Assembly: GCA_964468185.1 (NCBI GenBank)
Contig: CAYXTR010000019.1
Location: forward strand, 39,707-103,706
DNA: 64,000 nucleotides
Reading direction: 5' to 3'
From: JANQFV01 sp964468185
GTDB taxonomy: Bacteria > Planctomycetota > Phycisphaerae > UBA1845 > Fen-1342
Program-made: the position numbers and the translations under genes
The notes under the pieces: model-generated
Databases searched by the model: none
Seen by the model: only the letters and a program-made list of their open reading frames with translations
Told to the model about the DNA's origin: nothing
Shown here: positions 18,763 through 27,621 of the stretch, in pieces
How the letters are laid out: every line of letters starts with the position of its first letter
How positions within the stretch are numbered: position 1 is the first letter of the stretch

Positions 18763-18978
18763 ATGCCCATTTATGAGTACCTGTGCAGCGACTGCAGGAA
18801 GGTTTCCGAGTTTTTCGTGGCGCGGATGGGAGGTGAGCCGGAGACGCGGCGTTGCGAGCACTGCAACAGCAAGAACATCGAGCGGGCGACCTCGGCGCCA
18901 GCGGTGCATCAGAGTGCGGGGAAGGGTGCGTGCGCGTCGCCGCAGTCGTGTCCGACGGGCCAGTGCCCGTTCTCGTAG
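18763..18978 (+). CDS. FmdB-family zinc-ribbon protein
   Basis: 71 residues; ATG 18763 follows AAGGAG. It begins MPIYEYLCSDCRKVSEFF, the hallmark of the FmdB/CxxC regulatory zinc ribbon, with the second knuckle CEHCNSKNIERA. A Cys-rich tail (CASPQSCPTGQCPFS) adds further possible metal ligands. The family is annotated as putative regulatory, but no mechanism is established. It is followed by a DUF2892 membrane gene and a shared terminator, suggesting one transcript. Confidence 0.85.
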   Translation: MPIYEYLCSDCRKVSEFFVARMGGEPETRRCEHCNSKNIERATSAPAVHQSAGKGACASPQSCPTGQCPFS

Positions 18979-19073
18979 GCCGGAACGCTGGTTGGGGCGT
19001 GCGAGCCAGGGTACGTCGTGCAGCAGGAGAACGGGGGTGGTAGCGCAGAGCCGAGATGGAAGAAGGCGAGATC

Positions 19074-19289
19074 ATGACTGTTGAACGATATTTGCGATTG
19101 ATGGCTGGCACGATTGTGCTGGTGAGTCTGGGGCTGGGTTACTGGCATCATTCGGCGTGGCACGTACTGACGGCTTTTGTTGGGCTGAACCTGCTTCAAT
19201 CTGCGTTTACGAACTGGTGTCCGGCGATGACGATTCTGCGGAAACTGGGTGTGCCTGACGCTGGCGCACAGCGAGCGCAACCTGCCTGA
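19074..19289 (+). CDS. DUF2892 (YgaP-like) inner-membrane protein
   Basis: 71 residues from ATG 19074 with AAGG upstream. The sequence is MTVERYLRLMAGTIVLVSLG, then a second hydrophobic segment ending in NWCPAMTILRKLGV. This two-helix hairpin with the conserved NWCP Cys is the DUF2892/YgaP transmembrane module, often tied to rhodanese or sulfur chemistry. No rhodanese is fused or adjacent. It is likely co-transcribed with the FmdB-type gene 95 nt upstream. Confidence 0.8.
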   Translation: MTVERYLRLMAGTIVLVSLGLGYWHHSAWHVLTAFVGLNLLQSAFTNWCPAMTILRKLGVPDAGAQRAQPA

Positions 19290-19337
19290 GATAGCGCCGC
19301 ACTGTGCGCTTCACGCCGACTTTCAATGCGCTGGTGG

Positions 19338-19372
19338 CGCCCCGGTGAGTTTTCCCGGGGCGTCTCCTTTTT
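19338..19372 (+). terminator. Rho-independent terminator
   Basis: CGCCCCGG (19338-19345) pairs with CCGGGGCG (19355-19362) around a 9-nt loop, followed by TCTCCTTTTT. It ends the FmdB/DUF2892 transcript about 50 nt after the last stop. Confidence 0.75.
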
Positions 19373-19440
19373 GGTGTTCTTCTTGGGGGGCGCGTGCCGA
19401 GTTGTGCGCCAGCGACAACTGGCAGCGCGTTGTTCGGTGC

Positions 19441-20457
19441 CTACTTGAGCAAGTGTGAGTCGGTGGGCGACGTCGGGCCTTCGCGGCCGGTGTAATCGGT
19501 GACCTGCTGGAGGATCCAGATGTTGTCGCCGTTGATCCCGGCGCGGGGGGTGGTGGCCCACTTCACTTCGCCACGGAGGGTCAGGATATTCTGCCCGGCA
19601 CCGCGGTGCGCGCGGGAGTTGGTCGTGTCCGGGCTGCGTCCACTGAAGACTGCCAGGCCGCCGTCGAAGAGCGGATTATCGTCGCTCATGATGGGGAGAT
19701 TCGGATCGCCCTTGGCGGAAGGCCGCACGCCGGCCATGTTCTGGTAGGCGTAGCTCAGATTGCGAGCCTCCGGAAAGTCATTTCGGCGGAGGATCTGATC
19801 GCTGGGCATGGGCACATCGCGGCGTGCGGGGCAGACGAATACGCCTGGATCGGCTACGAAGCGGGCCTGCAACAGGGGGTAGACGTGCCGCCGATTCGGA
19901 ATGGTGACAACGTCCGGTGCGCCGTTTGGCTGCCAGGAGGCATGTTTTGTCCAGCCGGCGAAGGGGAGGCTGGCATTGAACGTGGTTGCGTACTGCTGTA
20001 CGGCATAGCCAAGGGCCTGGAGGTTGCGGGAGCAGCCAATGCGTTGTGCGCGTTCGCGCATGTGGAGGAGACTGGGGACGCCGACGCCGATGGCCAGCAC
20101 GATCATGGCAGCGAGGCCGACGATCTGCCGCAGGTTGCCGAGCTTGATGACGCGCTCACTGCGCTCCTCGACGGCACGCGTAAGGTCGTCGGCGGGGCGG
20201 ATGACGCGCGGGGCCGGGCCGGCCGCACGGACACGGGCGCGGGTGCGTTGGATCAGGTCCGGCGGCATGGGCTCGGTGGTATCGATACGCAGGGCGGCAA
20301 AGGCGGAAGAGAGGGCATTGTGCTGGGCGCTGAGTTCGGGGTCGTTGGCAATACGTTGCTGAAGCTGCTCGCGCTCCGCCGTCGAGAGATGGCCGAGGTG
20401 GAGATCGAGCAAATTGCCATCGAAGTCTGTATCTGGTCCGCGTGTATCATCCGACAT
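19441..20457 (-). CDS. Anti-sigma-like membrane protein with pseudopilin-type (H-X9-DG-like) C-terminal region
   Basis: 338 residues from ATG 20457 (GGAGG 8 nt upstream), 16 nt after the ECF sigma gene, so the two are co-transcribed. Residues 1-75 are acidic and helical, as in anti-sigma cytoplasmic domains (LLDLHLGHLSTAEREQLQQR). One membrane helix follows (about 115-133). The exported part resembles the C-terminal region of planctomycete DUF1559 pseudopilins: RIGCSRNLQALGYAVQQYA, FVCPARRD, AHRGAGQNILTLRGEVKW. No classical zinc-binding HxxxCxxC is visible. Role inferred: membrane anti-sigma factor whose exported part could sense the envelope. Confidence 0.65.
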   Translation of the reverse strand: MSDDTRGPDTDFDGNLLDLHLGHLSTAEREQLQQRIANDPELSAQHNALSSAFAALRIDTTEPMPPDLIQRTRARVRAAGPAPRVIRPADDLTRAVEERSERVIKLGNLRQIVGLAAMIVLAIGVGVPSLLHMRERAQRIGCSRNLQALGYAVQQYATTFNASLPFAGWTKHASWQPNGAPDVVTIPNRRHVYPLLQARFVADPGVFVCPARRDVPMPSDQILRRNDFPEARNLSYAYQNMAGVRPSAKGDPNLPIMSDDNPLFDGGLAVFSGRSPDTTNSRAHRGAGQNILTLRGEVKWATTPRAGINGDNIWILQQVTDYTGREGPTSPTDSHLLK

Positions 20458-20473
20458 GCAGTCAGCCTCCGGG

Positions 20474-21073
20474 TCAGGAATCAGGCGATTGTGCCTGCGG
20501 GTGCGCCAGCCAGAGCTTGGTGAAGTGCCCGACAGCGGCATGTAGCCGCGACTTGACGGTGCCGAGGGGGATATCGAGGATACGAGCGATCTCGGCATAG
20601 GGCAGCTTCTGAAAATGCCCGAGGATCAGGATCAGGCGCAAGTGTTCGGGCATTTGTGCGACAGTCTGACGCACGAGCTCTTTCCGCTCCTGGGACTCGA
20701 ATGTATCGGCCGCCGACGGGCTGTCGGCGGCAATCAAACCAGCCGGGGACGGAGCGTCCGGGTCACGTCCGGTCGCATCGAGCGACTGAGCAGGCTTACG
20801 GCCGCGGGCCCGCATGAGGTCACGACCCTTGTTCGCCGCGATGGTGTACAGCCACGGCTTGAACGTGCGGGTCGGGTCAAACGAGCTGGCGGCCATGTGG
20901 ACCTGCAAGAATGTCTCCTGGACGAGGTCGTCCGCCGCGGCGGCGTTCCCGACGAACCTCTGGAAGAAGTTGAACAGATCTTCAGCGTAGCGAGCGACGA
21001 GCTCGTCGAATGCGCCAGCCTGACCGGCGAGGTGGTCGGCGAGCAGTTCTTCGTCGCGCTTTTCTTTCACCAC
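20474..21073 (-). CDS. ECF-type RNA polymerase sigma factor
   Basis: 199 residues, GTG start at 21073 behind AGGAAGGAT. The sigma-2 region contains DDLVQETFLQVHM and TFKPWLYTIAANKGRDLMR. The sigma-4 region contains LPYAEIARILDIPLGTVKSRL with its helix-turn-helix. A low-complexity linker (about 108-135) joins them. It directs RNA polymerase to a private regulon. The next gene, 16 nt downstream, is its likely anti-sigma partner. The palindrome TTGTCGACAA at 21138-21147 lies upstream but its role is unknown. Confidence 0.88.
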   Translation of the reverse strand: MVKEKRDEELLADHLAGQAGAFDELVARYAEDLFNFFQRFVGNAAAADDLVQETFLQVHMAASSFDPTRTFKPWLYTIAANKGRDLMRARGRKPAQSLDATGRDPDAPSPAGLIAADSPSAADTFESQERKELVRQTVAQMPEHLRLILILGHFQKLPYAEIARILDIPLGTVKSRLHAAVGHFTKLWLAHPQAQSPDS

Positions 21074-21280
21074 ATCCTTCCTGTGTTACGGGGCGAGCAT
21101 GGGCCAGTTCGCGCCTGGCGGGTTAGGATTCGGTTTTTGTCGACAATTGTGGAGGAAGTTCGTTATTCGGACCATCGGTGGGGCCGCGGGCGACGCTGAA
21201 TACGTGACCGTAAGCTCTTTTTCTTCAAAGACTAGCATGATGGATCCGCACTTTGGAGTCGTTTGGCAGCCGAGCCGCAG

Positions 21281-22063
21281 CTAGGTGTGCTCATCGAGGG
21301 TGAACAAGCGTCGGGCATTCTCGGTCGCCAGAAGCGCAAGTTCCTGTGGGTTAAGGGTTTGTTTCATTCCATCCAGAAGCGCGATGACATGTGAATGGTG
21401 CGAGTCGCCGCCGGCGAGGGCATCGGAACCGAACAGCACGCGGTCTGCGCCGACGGCATCGACTGCGGTGCGCACGTCACGCGGACCGGCATGGGCGGTG
21501 TCCAGGTAGAGGTTCGCGTCCTGGTTTCGGATGGCGTGGCCGACCTCGTCAAGGATGGCGGCGCGGGGCGGCCTTGAGCCATGGGCGCAGAGAATGACCG
21601 GCACCTGTTGGTGGCGTTGCGCGAGGCGGCGAACACGGGCCGGAGATGATCGCTCATCGCTATCGACGTAGATGATCAGCGGGCATCCACGGCCCGCCAG
21701 CACAGTCAAATATGGATCCAGGCGCTCGTCGTCCGCGTACAAATTCATGCCGGCTGGGCTGAGGGCAGCACCAGTGAATGGCTCCATCGAAAGGGCGCCG
21801 GCAAGGACTCGGACGTTGCTATCCGGCCGCGTGGGTCGCAGGCGGTAGAGCGGAAGAAGGGGGGCGTGTACGGCACAGTTCTCCAGGCAGATCGTGTTGG
21901 CCTCAGCCTCGTCCAGGTCTTGACCTGGTGGGGGGACGTCGGCGTCCTGATTGGAGACCAGTACGGCGTCTACGCGGCAAACGCCGGCGTAGGCGGCGAG
22001 GCGGCCGGCGGGGGCGGCATGAGATCCCTGTTGGCTGAACTGGGCATGAATGTCGATGATCAT
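21281..22063 (-). CDS. Amidohydrolase-like TIM-barrel protein with altered HxH motif
   Basis: 260 residues, ATG 22063 with AAGGAG 7 nt upstream. The order of motifs matches amidohydrolase-2 proteins: N-terminal IIDIHAQF, central VILCAHGSRP and C-terminal VLFGSDALAG. The second metal His of HxH is replaced by Gln (HAQ), so metal binding may be altered or lost. The first 60 residues are Ala/Asp-rich. It is divergent from the aminotransferase gene. Function is unknown; a non-catalytic or mononuclear-metal relative is possible. Confidence 0.6.
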   Translation of the reverse strand: MIIDIHAQFSQQGSHAAPAGRLAAYAGVCRVDAVLVSNQDADVPPPGQDLDEAEANTICLENCAVHAPLLPLYRLRPTRPDSNVRVLAGALSMEPFTGAALSPAGMNLYADDERLDPYLTVLAGRGCPLIIYVDSDERSSPARVRRLAQRHQQVPVILCAHGSRPPRAAILDEVGHAIRNQDANLYLDTAHAGPRDVRTAVDAVGADRVLFGSDALAGGDSHHSHVIALLDGMKQTLNPQELALLATENARRLFTLDEHT

Positions 22064-22302
22064 GCTTTGACTCCTTCAGTCCGCCCGAATCCGCGTTCTC
22101 AACCACGCCAAGCGGTCAGGAAGATGCTAAGCCGCTGGGCACGCTGGGGCAATCCGGACTGGGTGTGGGGGGGCAGATGGTGCGGCGCGTACCGGCATGC
22201 GGAGCGACCGTTGACGCGGCCATGTCCGCTCGGTACGGTAGATCTTTTCCCCCGGAGTCACTCCTCCAGGAGCGAACTCGAACGCACCGGGAAGCCCAAG
22301 CC

Positions 22303-23493
22303 ATGCAGATCAGCGACATCGCACGCAGCATCGGGGAATCCGCCACACTCAAGCTCAATGCGACCGCAGCGGCTCTAAAGTCTCGTGGTGAGCCGGTGAT
22401 TCACCTTGGAGGGGGTGAGCCAGTCAGCAAGGCGCCGGCCAGCGCGATCGCGGCCGCCAGTGAGTTGCTGAAGACGGGCGAGATTCGGTATGCGCCTGCG
22501 GGCGGCATTCCAGCGATGAAAGGCGCCATTATCAGCTACACGCATGAGCACTATCGACGTGAACCATCGCGGGAACAGGTCATGGCCTCGGGTGGGGCGA
22601 AGCAGGCGATCATGGTGGCGCTGCAAGCGGTTGCCGGTGCGGGTGACGAGGTGCTGTTTCCGATTCCATATTGGGTGAGCTATCCGGACATGGCGCGGCT
22701 TTGTGGAGCCGCGCCGGTGCCGGTGCAGCCAAGTGGTCCACATTATCGCCCTTGCCTGCAGGACATCGAAGCCGCCGTGACGCCGCGCACACGCGCGATC
22801 ATCATCAACAGTCCGAACAATCCGAGTGGCGTGGTGTATGAGAAGGCGTTCCTGGCGGACGTGATCGGGCTCTGTCGGCAACGCGACATTTGCCTGATCA
22901 TGGATGACATTTATCAGCGGCTCGTGTTCACGGACGCGGGGCCCGTAAGCTGCTACGAGATCGCCGGCTGCGATGTTGAAGATGTGCCGATGGTTGTGGT
23001 CAATGGCGTGTCCAAGCAGTATGCGATGACGGGCTTTCGGCTGGGTTGGGCTGTGGGGCCGGCGGAACTGATCAAGGTGATGTCCCGGATTCAGGGGCAC
23101 CAGACGTCGGGCTCGTCGGTGCTGGCGCAGCGTGCGGCGATTGGTGCGCTGGAAGGGCCGCAGGACTGCGTGACCCAATTGCGGGATGATCTGCTCGAGA
23201 ATCGTGCGGTGCTCATGGAGTGTCTTCAGGGGATTGAAGGGGTTCAGGCGATTCCGCCGGATGGGACGTTTTATTGCCTGGTAGACTTTTCGCGCTATGA
23301 TTCCAACTCGGTTCGTTTGGCGCAGTACCTATTGGAGGAGGCCAAGGTGGTCACGATTCCGGGTGCGGCATTCGGGCTGGACGGGCATTTACGAATAAGT
23401 TTCTGCGGGGCGGCGTCGGCGATGCGTGAGGGCATCGAGCGAATTGCCGCGGCATTGCCCGCTTATGCACCAGAGAAGACGGCCAATTGTTAG
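22303..23493 (+). CDS. Class I/II PLP-dependent aminotransferase (aspartate aminotransferase-like)
   Basis: 396 residues from ATG 22303. Fold-type-I signatures are clear: HLGGGEPVSKAP at the N terminus, ASGGAKQAIMVAL (cofactor phosphate), INSPNNPSGVVYEKAF (substrate/PLP binding) and VNGVSKQYAMTGFRLGW, where the Lys forms the Schiff base. The C-terminal RISFC supplies the carboxylate-binding Arg. It best resembles the Thermus/Bacillus type Ib aspartate aminotransferases. Its location just before PEP carboxykinase fits oxaloacetate metabolism, but this is only context. The upstream SD is weak. Confidence 0.88.
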   Translation: MQISDIARSIGESATLKLNATAAALKSRGEPVIHLGGGEPVSKAPASAIAAASELLKTGEIRYAPAGGIPAMKGAIISYTHEHYRREPSREQVMASGGAKQAIMVALQAVAGAGDEVLFPIPYWVSYPDMARLCGAAPVPVQPSGPHYRPCLQDIEAAVTPRTRAIIINSPNNPSGVVYEKAFLADVIGLCRQRDICLIMDDIYQRLVFTDAGPVSCYEIAGCDVEDVPMVVVNGVSKQYAMTGFRLGWAVGPAELIKVMSRIQGHQTSGSSVLAQRAAIGALEGPQDCVTQLRDDLLENRAVLMECLQGIEGVQAIPPDGTFYCLVDFSRYDSNSVRLAQYLLEEAKVVTIPGAAFGLDGHLRISFCGAASAMREGIERIAAALPAYAPEKTANC

Positions 23494-23518
23494 GGGCTGT
23501 GGGAGAGGCTGAAGGGAT

Positions 23519-25162
23519 ATGAGCAAGTATCGGGAAGTGGAGACGCCGGCGGTCGGACAAAAAGACGAGCTTGCGAGCGCGCATGGGCTCGATCGGCACG
23601 GGCTCAAGAACCTGGGTCACGTGTATTGGAACCTGCCGGCCGCGGCACTCTACGAAGAGGCGGTCTGGCGACGTGAGGGGGAGGTGGTTGAAGGTGGTCC
23701 ACTGCTGGTACGGACGGGCAAGCACACGGCGCGGTCGGCGAAGGACAAGTTCGTCGTGAAGGAGTCCGGCAGCGAAGACAAGGTCTGGTGGGGGAACTAC
23801 AACCAGCCGTGTTCGGTCGAGCAGTATGAGCGCTTGCGCAAGCGGCAGATGGCTTACGTGCAGGGGCGTGATCTCTTCGTGCAGGATTGCTATATCGGGG
23901 CGGACCCGGAGTATCGCATGCCGATTCGCATCATTACCGAGTCGGCGTGGGCAAGTTTGTTTGCGCGCAACATGTTCATTCCGGTGGGTGCACGGGACGC
24001 GGCGCGGCGGCACGTGCCCGAGTTCACGATGATTGTGACCACGGGGATGCAGTCGGATCCGGAAGTGGACGAGCTGCGGTCCGATACGTCCATTCTGCTG
24101 AACTTTGCCGACAACATGGGCATTGTGGTGCATGCGGAGTATGGTGGCGAGATCAAGAAGAGCATGTTCACGGTGCAGAATTACCTGTTGCCGCTAAAGG
24201 ACATTCTGCCGATGCACTGTTCGGCGAATGTCGGCAAGGATGGCGATGTGGCGTTGTTCTTCGGCCTGTCGGGCACCGGCAAGACGTCGCTGTCGGCGGA
24301 TCCGAAACGGCGGCTCATTGGTGATGATGAGCACGGGTGGGGTGACCGCGGTGTCTTCAATTTCGAGGGAGGGTGTTACGCGAAGGTCATTCGGCTTTCG
24401 CAAGAGAATGAGCCGCAGATCTGGGATGCGACGCGGCGGTTCGGGACCATTCTCGAGAACGTCGTATACGACCCGGTGACGCGTGAGGTTGATCTGGATG
24501 ACGATGCGATCACCGAGAACACGCGGGCGTCGTATCCGCTGACGTTCATTCCGAATATCGTGCCGGAGGGCATGGTTACGACGCATCCGAAGAACATCGT
24601 GTTCCTCACGTGTGATGCCGGCGGCGTGCTGCCGCCGATATCACGTTTGACGCCCGACCAGGCCATGTATCACTTCATCAGCGGGTACACGTCGAAGATC
24701 GGCGGGACGGAGATGGGCGTGGATTCGCCGACGATGACGTTCAGTGCGTGTTTCGGGGCGCCGTTCATGGTGCACCACCCGTTCGTGTACGCAAAGATGC
24801 TGGCGGAACGCATGTCGAAGCACAATGCGCGCTGCTGGTTGATCAACACGGGCTGGACCGGCGGGCCGTACGGTGTGGGGCATCGGATCAGCATCGCCCA
24901 CACGCGGTCACTGCTGAATGCCGCACTCGATGGTCTGCTCGACAAGGTCGAGTATCGCAAGGACAAGCTGTTCGGGTTTGAGGTGCCGACTTCGTGTCCG
25001 GAAGTGCCGGACGAGATTCTCGATCCGCTGAACACCTGGGAGAACAAGGACGAATACTGGACGCGGTACGACGGCCTGGCGGAGCGCTTCATCGAGAATT
25101 TCAAGCAGTTCGCGGAAGGCAGCGAGCGTTCCGTTATCGACGCGGGCCCGCGGCGACTGTAG
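23519..25162 (+). CDS. pckA: Phosphoenolpyruvate carboxykinase (ATP)
   Basis: 547 residues, normal for the ATP-dependent enzyme. It carries the kinase-1a P-loop FGLSGTGKTSLSADP and the kinase-2 region GDDEHGWGDRGVFNFEGG, then the adenine-side stretch and NTGWTGGPYGVGHR. The enzyme converts oxaloacetate and ATP to PEP, CO2 and ADP, the first committed step of gluconeogenesis. It starts 25 nt after the aminotransferase stop, and the pair is probably co-transcribed. GAAGGGAT precedes the ATG closely. Confidence 0.95.
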   Translation: MSKYREVETPAVGQKDELASAHGLDRHGLKNLGHVYWNLPAAALYEEAVWRREGEVVEGGPLLVRTGKHTARSAKDKFVVKESGSEDKVWWGNYNQPCSVEQYERLRKRQMAYVQGRDLFVQDCYIGADPEYRMPIRIITESAWASLFARNMFIPVGARDAARRHVPEFTMIVTTGMQSDPEVDELRSDTSILLNFADNMGIVVHAEYGGEIKKSMFTVQNYLLPLKDILPMHCSANVGKDGDVALFFGLSGTGKTSLSADPKRRLIGDDEHGWGDRGVFNFEGGCYAKVIRLSQENEPQIWDATRRFGTILENVVYDPVTREVDLDDDAITENTRASYPLTFIPNIVPEGMVTTHPKNIVFLTCDAGGVLPPISRLTPDQAMYHFISGYTSKIGGTEMGVDSPTMTFSACFGAPFMVHHPFVYAKMLAERMSKHNARCWLINTGWTGGPYGVGHRISIAHTRSLLNAALDGLLDKVEYRKDKLFGFEVPTSCPEVPDEILDPLNTWENKDEYWTRYDGLAERFIENFKQFAEGSERSVIDAGPRRL

Positions 25163-25171
25163 TCGGACGGT

Positions 25172-25933
25172 ATGCGGGTTGAGCGCTTACGCGCGGCGCT
25201 GTCACCCGGTGGACTATTCGCAGTTGTCATGTGGGGGGCGTCGTTTGTTGCGACGCGCGTTGCGCTGGAGGCGTTTCATCCCTTCGCACTGGTTGCGATG
25301 CGTCTGGTCCTTGGGGCGGGACTGCTGTTGCTGGTTGTACGCTGGCAGGGCGGGGGGCTGCTGAAGGACCGTCGCGACTGGCTGGGCTGTGGTGCACTGG
25401 GGCTCGTGCTGGCGGCACATCTGTTGATCCAGGCGTACGGGCTGTTGTACACCTCGGCGATCCACACGGGGTGGATCATCGGCTTCATTCCGGTGACGGT
25501 GGCGGTGGGGGCACAACTGCTGGGGCAGCAGAGGCTGCGACCGGTCGGCTGGCTGGGGGTTGCGACGGGTACCGCCGGTGTGCTGCTGGTGACGGCAGTC
25601 GAGCCGGCGAACTTCGCGCACGCTCATTTTGGCGACTTCCTTCAGATTACGGCATGTTTCACGTGGGCGGTTTATACGTTGGGCGGGGTAGGGGTAACGC
25701 GGCGAAACGGGACGTTGCGTGTTACCGCGGTGGCGATGTCGGCCGCGGCGCTGGTTTGTGTACTGTTAACGGCCCACGTTGGCGTCGTTCGCGGGACGCC
25801 GTCGCTGAAAGCGTTCATAGCCGTGAGCTTCCTCGGGTTGTTGTGCAGTGGCGTCGCGTACTACTTGTGGTTCAACGCGACGCATCAGCGCGGGCCGACG
25901 CGGATTGCAGCTTTCGGGGTTATGATGGTATGA
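25172..25933 (+). pseudogene. EamA (DMT) family transporter, C-terminally truncated
   Basis: 253 residues where full-length relatives have about 290-310 and ten helices. The first EamA repeat is complete (MWGASFVATRVALEAFHPF, QAYGLLYTSAIHTGWIIGF, LGVATGTAGVLLV). The second breaks off at FNATHQRGPTRIAAFGVMMV, losing the last two helices and the conserved ...P......LGE end. Neither alternative frame after 25920 restores it before the next gene starts at 26008. This looks like a deletion or rearrangement end rather than a simple frameshift. Whether the remnant functions is unknown. It begins 10 nt after pckA. Confidence 0.65.
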
Positions 25934-26007
25934 AGTGGCGGGTCGGTGGATGATCGGCGAGATCGTCGCGGCTGTACCGCAACGGGTCTTTTGGAGAACG
26001 GGGTGTC

Positions 26008-26784
26008 ATGATGCTGAAGGCACAGCGCGGGATAGTCGCCACGGGGTTGTTATGCGTACTGGCGACTATGGCACAAGCAGAGATCGTACTATGGGCCACG
26101 GCGGCCGCAGATTTCAATTACGTTCCCACCAGCACATTCAACACGGAGGAGCGGGACTTCAGGGAAGATGTCGTCGGTTACCCGAGCGGAGAACCCAGCC
26201 AGCCGAATATGCTCGAACTCGATGAACCCGTGTGGCACACGTTTTTCGTGTGGGGACGCTTCATCGACGAGGCGCCTCACACACAGATCTATGGCGTGCA
26301 CTTTGACCTGCGTGCGGAGAATGTCCCCGTCCCCATTGGTCAGAATCTCATCTATCGGCATGGCTACGATGGAATCCCGACAGAGTTTTTCAAGCGCTGG
26401 GACAATTCGGATCCGATCGCGCTCGCCGGTGACCCGGCCGCGGCCGTCACTGGTGAAGGGATCGAGTTTTATCAACCGGGCCAACCGACGAATGATATCC
26501 AGGACCCTGAGACGGGCACATTCCTGCTCGGCGCCTTCGAGGCCCAGATTGAGCCCGGTGCGGTTGGCGCCCTGCAACTGGGCTTGGGCACACTCGGCGT
26601 GATTGCCTACGACGGTGATACCGGTGAGCCGTTCCGACCCGACATCCGCATTGCCTTTACGCCCATTGCCGAGAATCCGCCATCGGAAACCGAGTGGGGG
26701 ACGATTGCGTGGTATAACATTCCTGAACCGGCCACGATGTGGCCGTTCGTGGTGGCAGTGGCAGGCGTGACGCGACGCCGTTGA
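26008..26784 (+). CDS. PEP-CTERM-like exported protein of unknown function
   Basis: 258 residues. The N terminus MMLKAQRGIVATGLLCVLAT is a signal peptide ending near AQA. The C terminus PEPATMWPFVVAVAGVTRRR has the PEP motif, a short hydrophobic helix and a basic end, i.e. a PEP-CTERM sorting signal for exosortase processing. The middle is acidic and beta-rich with no known domain. Such proteins are usually exported and linked to exopolysaccharide. No exosortase gene is in the window. GGAG lies upstream of the tandem ATGs at 26008/26011. Confidence 0.7.
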   Translation: MMLKAQRGIVATGLLCVLATMAQAEIVLWATAAADFNYVPTSTFNTEERDFREDVVGYPSGEPSQPNMLELDEPVWHTFFVWGRFIDEAPHTQIYGVHFDLRAENVPVPIGQNLIYRHGYDGIPTEFFKRWDNSDPIALAGDPAAAVTGEGIEFYQPGQPTNDIQDPETGTFLLGAFEAQIEPGAVGALQLGLGTLGVIAYDGDTGEPFRPDIRIAFTPIAENPPSETEWGTIAWYNIPEPATMWPFVVAVAGVTRRR

Positions 26785-26949
26785 TTCAGGGGGCGGGAAT
26801 CTGAAGCGTTATGGTCACGACCGCGGGTGTCAGAGACACCTGGGGTTGCCGTTTTCTGGTCGGCGTACGACGCAACGGGTGTTCTCCCGACGTGGAATCG
26901 GTAGACTGCGACTGGCGCCTCGATACGCGTTGTGCGTCGGAGTTACACC

Positions 26950-27561
26950 ATGTCGATGCCACCTGTGACGCTGCCCCTGCTGGCCGCGAGTCAGCATGTC
27001 CCATTAGCCGTTCGCCTGGTGCACCGCGTGGTCCAGGAGGCAGCGGAGCGAATTGAGGGGCAACATCCGTCGGCGGGCTTCTGGGGCGGGTCATTGGCCG
27101 AGCGGCAGGCGGCATTCTATGTGCAGCTCTATCAATACAACCGCTTCGTCACGCATGCCACGTGGGGCAAGGTGAACGCATGCTTTGGCGTGTTGTTCGA
27201 TCGCAGCCCGGGCGAGCATGCTGAGACGCCGCTGCCCCGCCGGTATGATGAGCGCTTCCCGTGGCTGCGCTTCTGGCTGGAAACCAATCCACAGGCAGCG
27301 GGTGTGCGTGCGTCGCTGCGCGAGCTGCTGACACACTTCGGCCAGCGCTTTCAGGAACAGGGTTGGCAGTACATTGCGCGTGATGATGCCTGGCCGCTGC
27401 TACACCGGCTGCGATCTGTGGTCGAGGTCTTGCCGCGGCGCGATCCGGCTGAGGCGCTGATCGAGTGGTTCGTCGAGTCTTTTGTGCAATTGCGCGAGGG
27501 CGGCGTTATCGAGCGGCTGGAGCGCCTGGCGTCGCCGGAAGTCGGGGAATCACGCGCATAA
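26950..27561 (+). CDS. Conserved-looking protein of unknown function
   Basis: 203 residues from ATG 26950, with GGAG 7 nt upstream; a GTG at 26932 gives a slightly longer form. The protein is soluble, helical and rich in Arg and Trp (RFPWLRFWLETNP, LIEWFVESFVQLREGGVIER). No catalytic or binding motif is recognised. It precedes the O-methyltransferase gene by 60 nt on the same strand. Confidence 0.65.
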   Translation: MSMPPVTLPLLAASQHVPLAVRLVHRVVQEAAERIEGQHPSAGFWGGSLAERQAAFYVQLYQYNRFVTHATWGKVNACFGVLFDRSPGEHAETPLPRRYDERFPWLRFWLETNPQAAGVRASLRELLTHFGQRFQEQGWQYIARDDAWPLLHRLRSVVEVLPRRDPAEALIEWFVESFVQLREGGVIERLERLASPEVGESRA

Positions 27562-27621
27562 GCTACTTGTGTCGCCACGACGCGCCCTCTGACACCCATG
27601 TTAGTTTCCGGAGAAGCTGGA

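Noticed and set aside
26826..26840. GGTGTC-AGA-GACACC hairpin after the PEP-CTERM gene as a terminator
   Set aside because: The stem is only 6 bp with a 3-nt loop and no T-tract follows directly.
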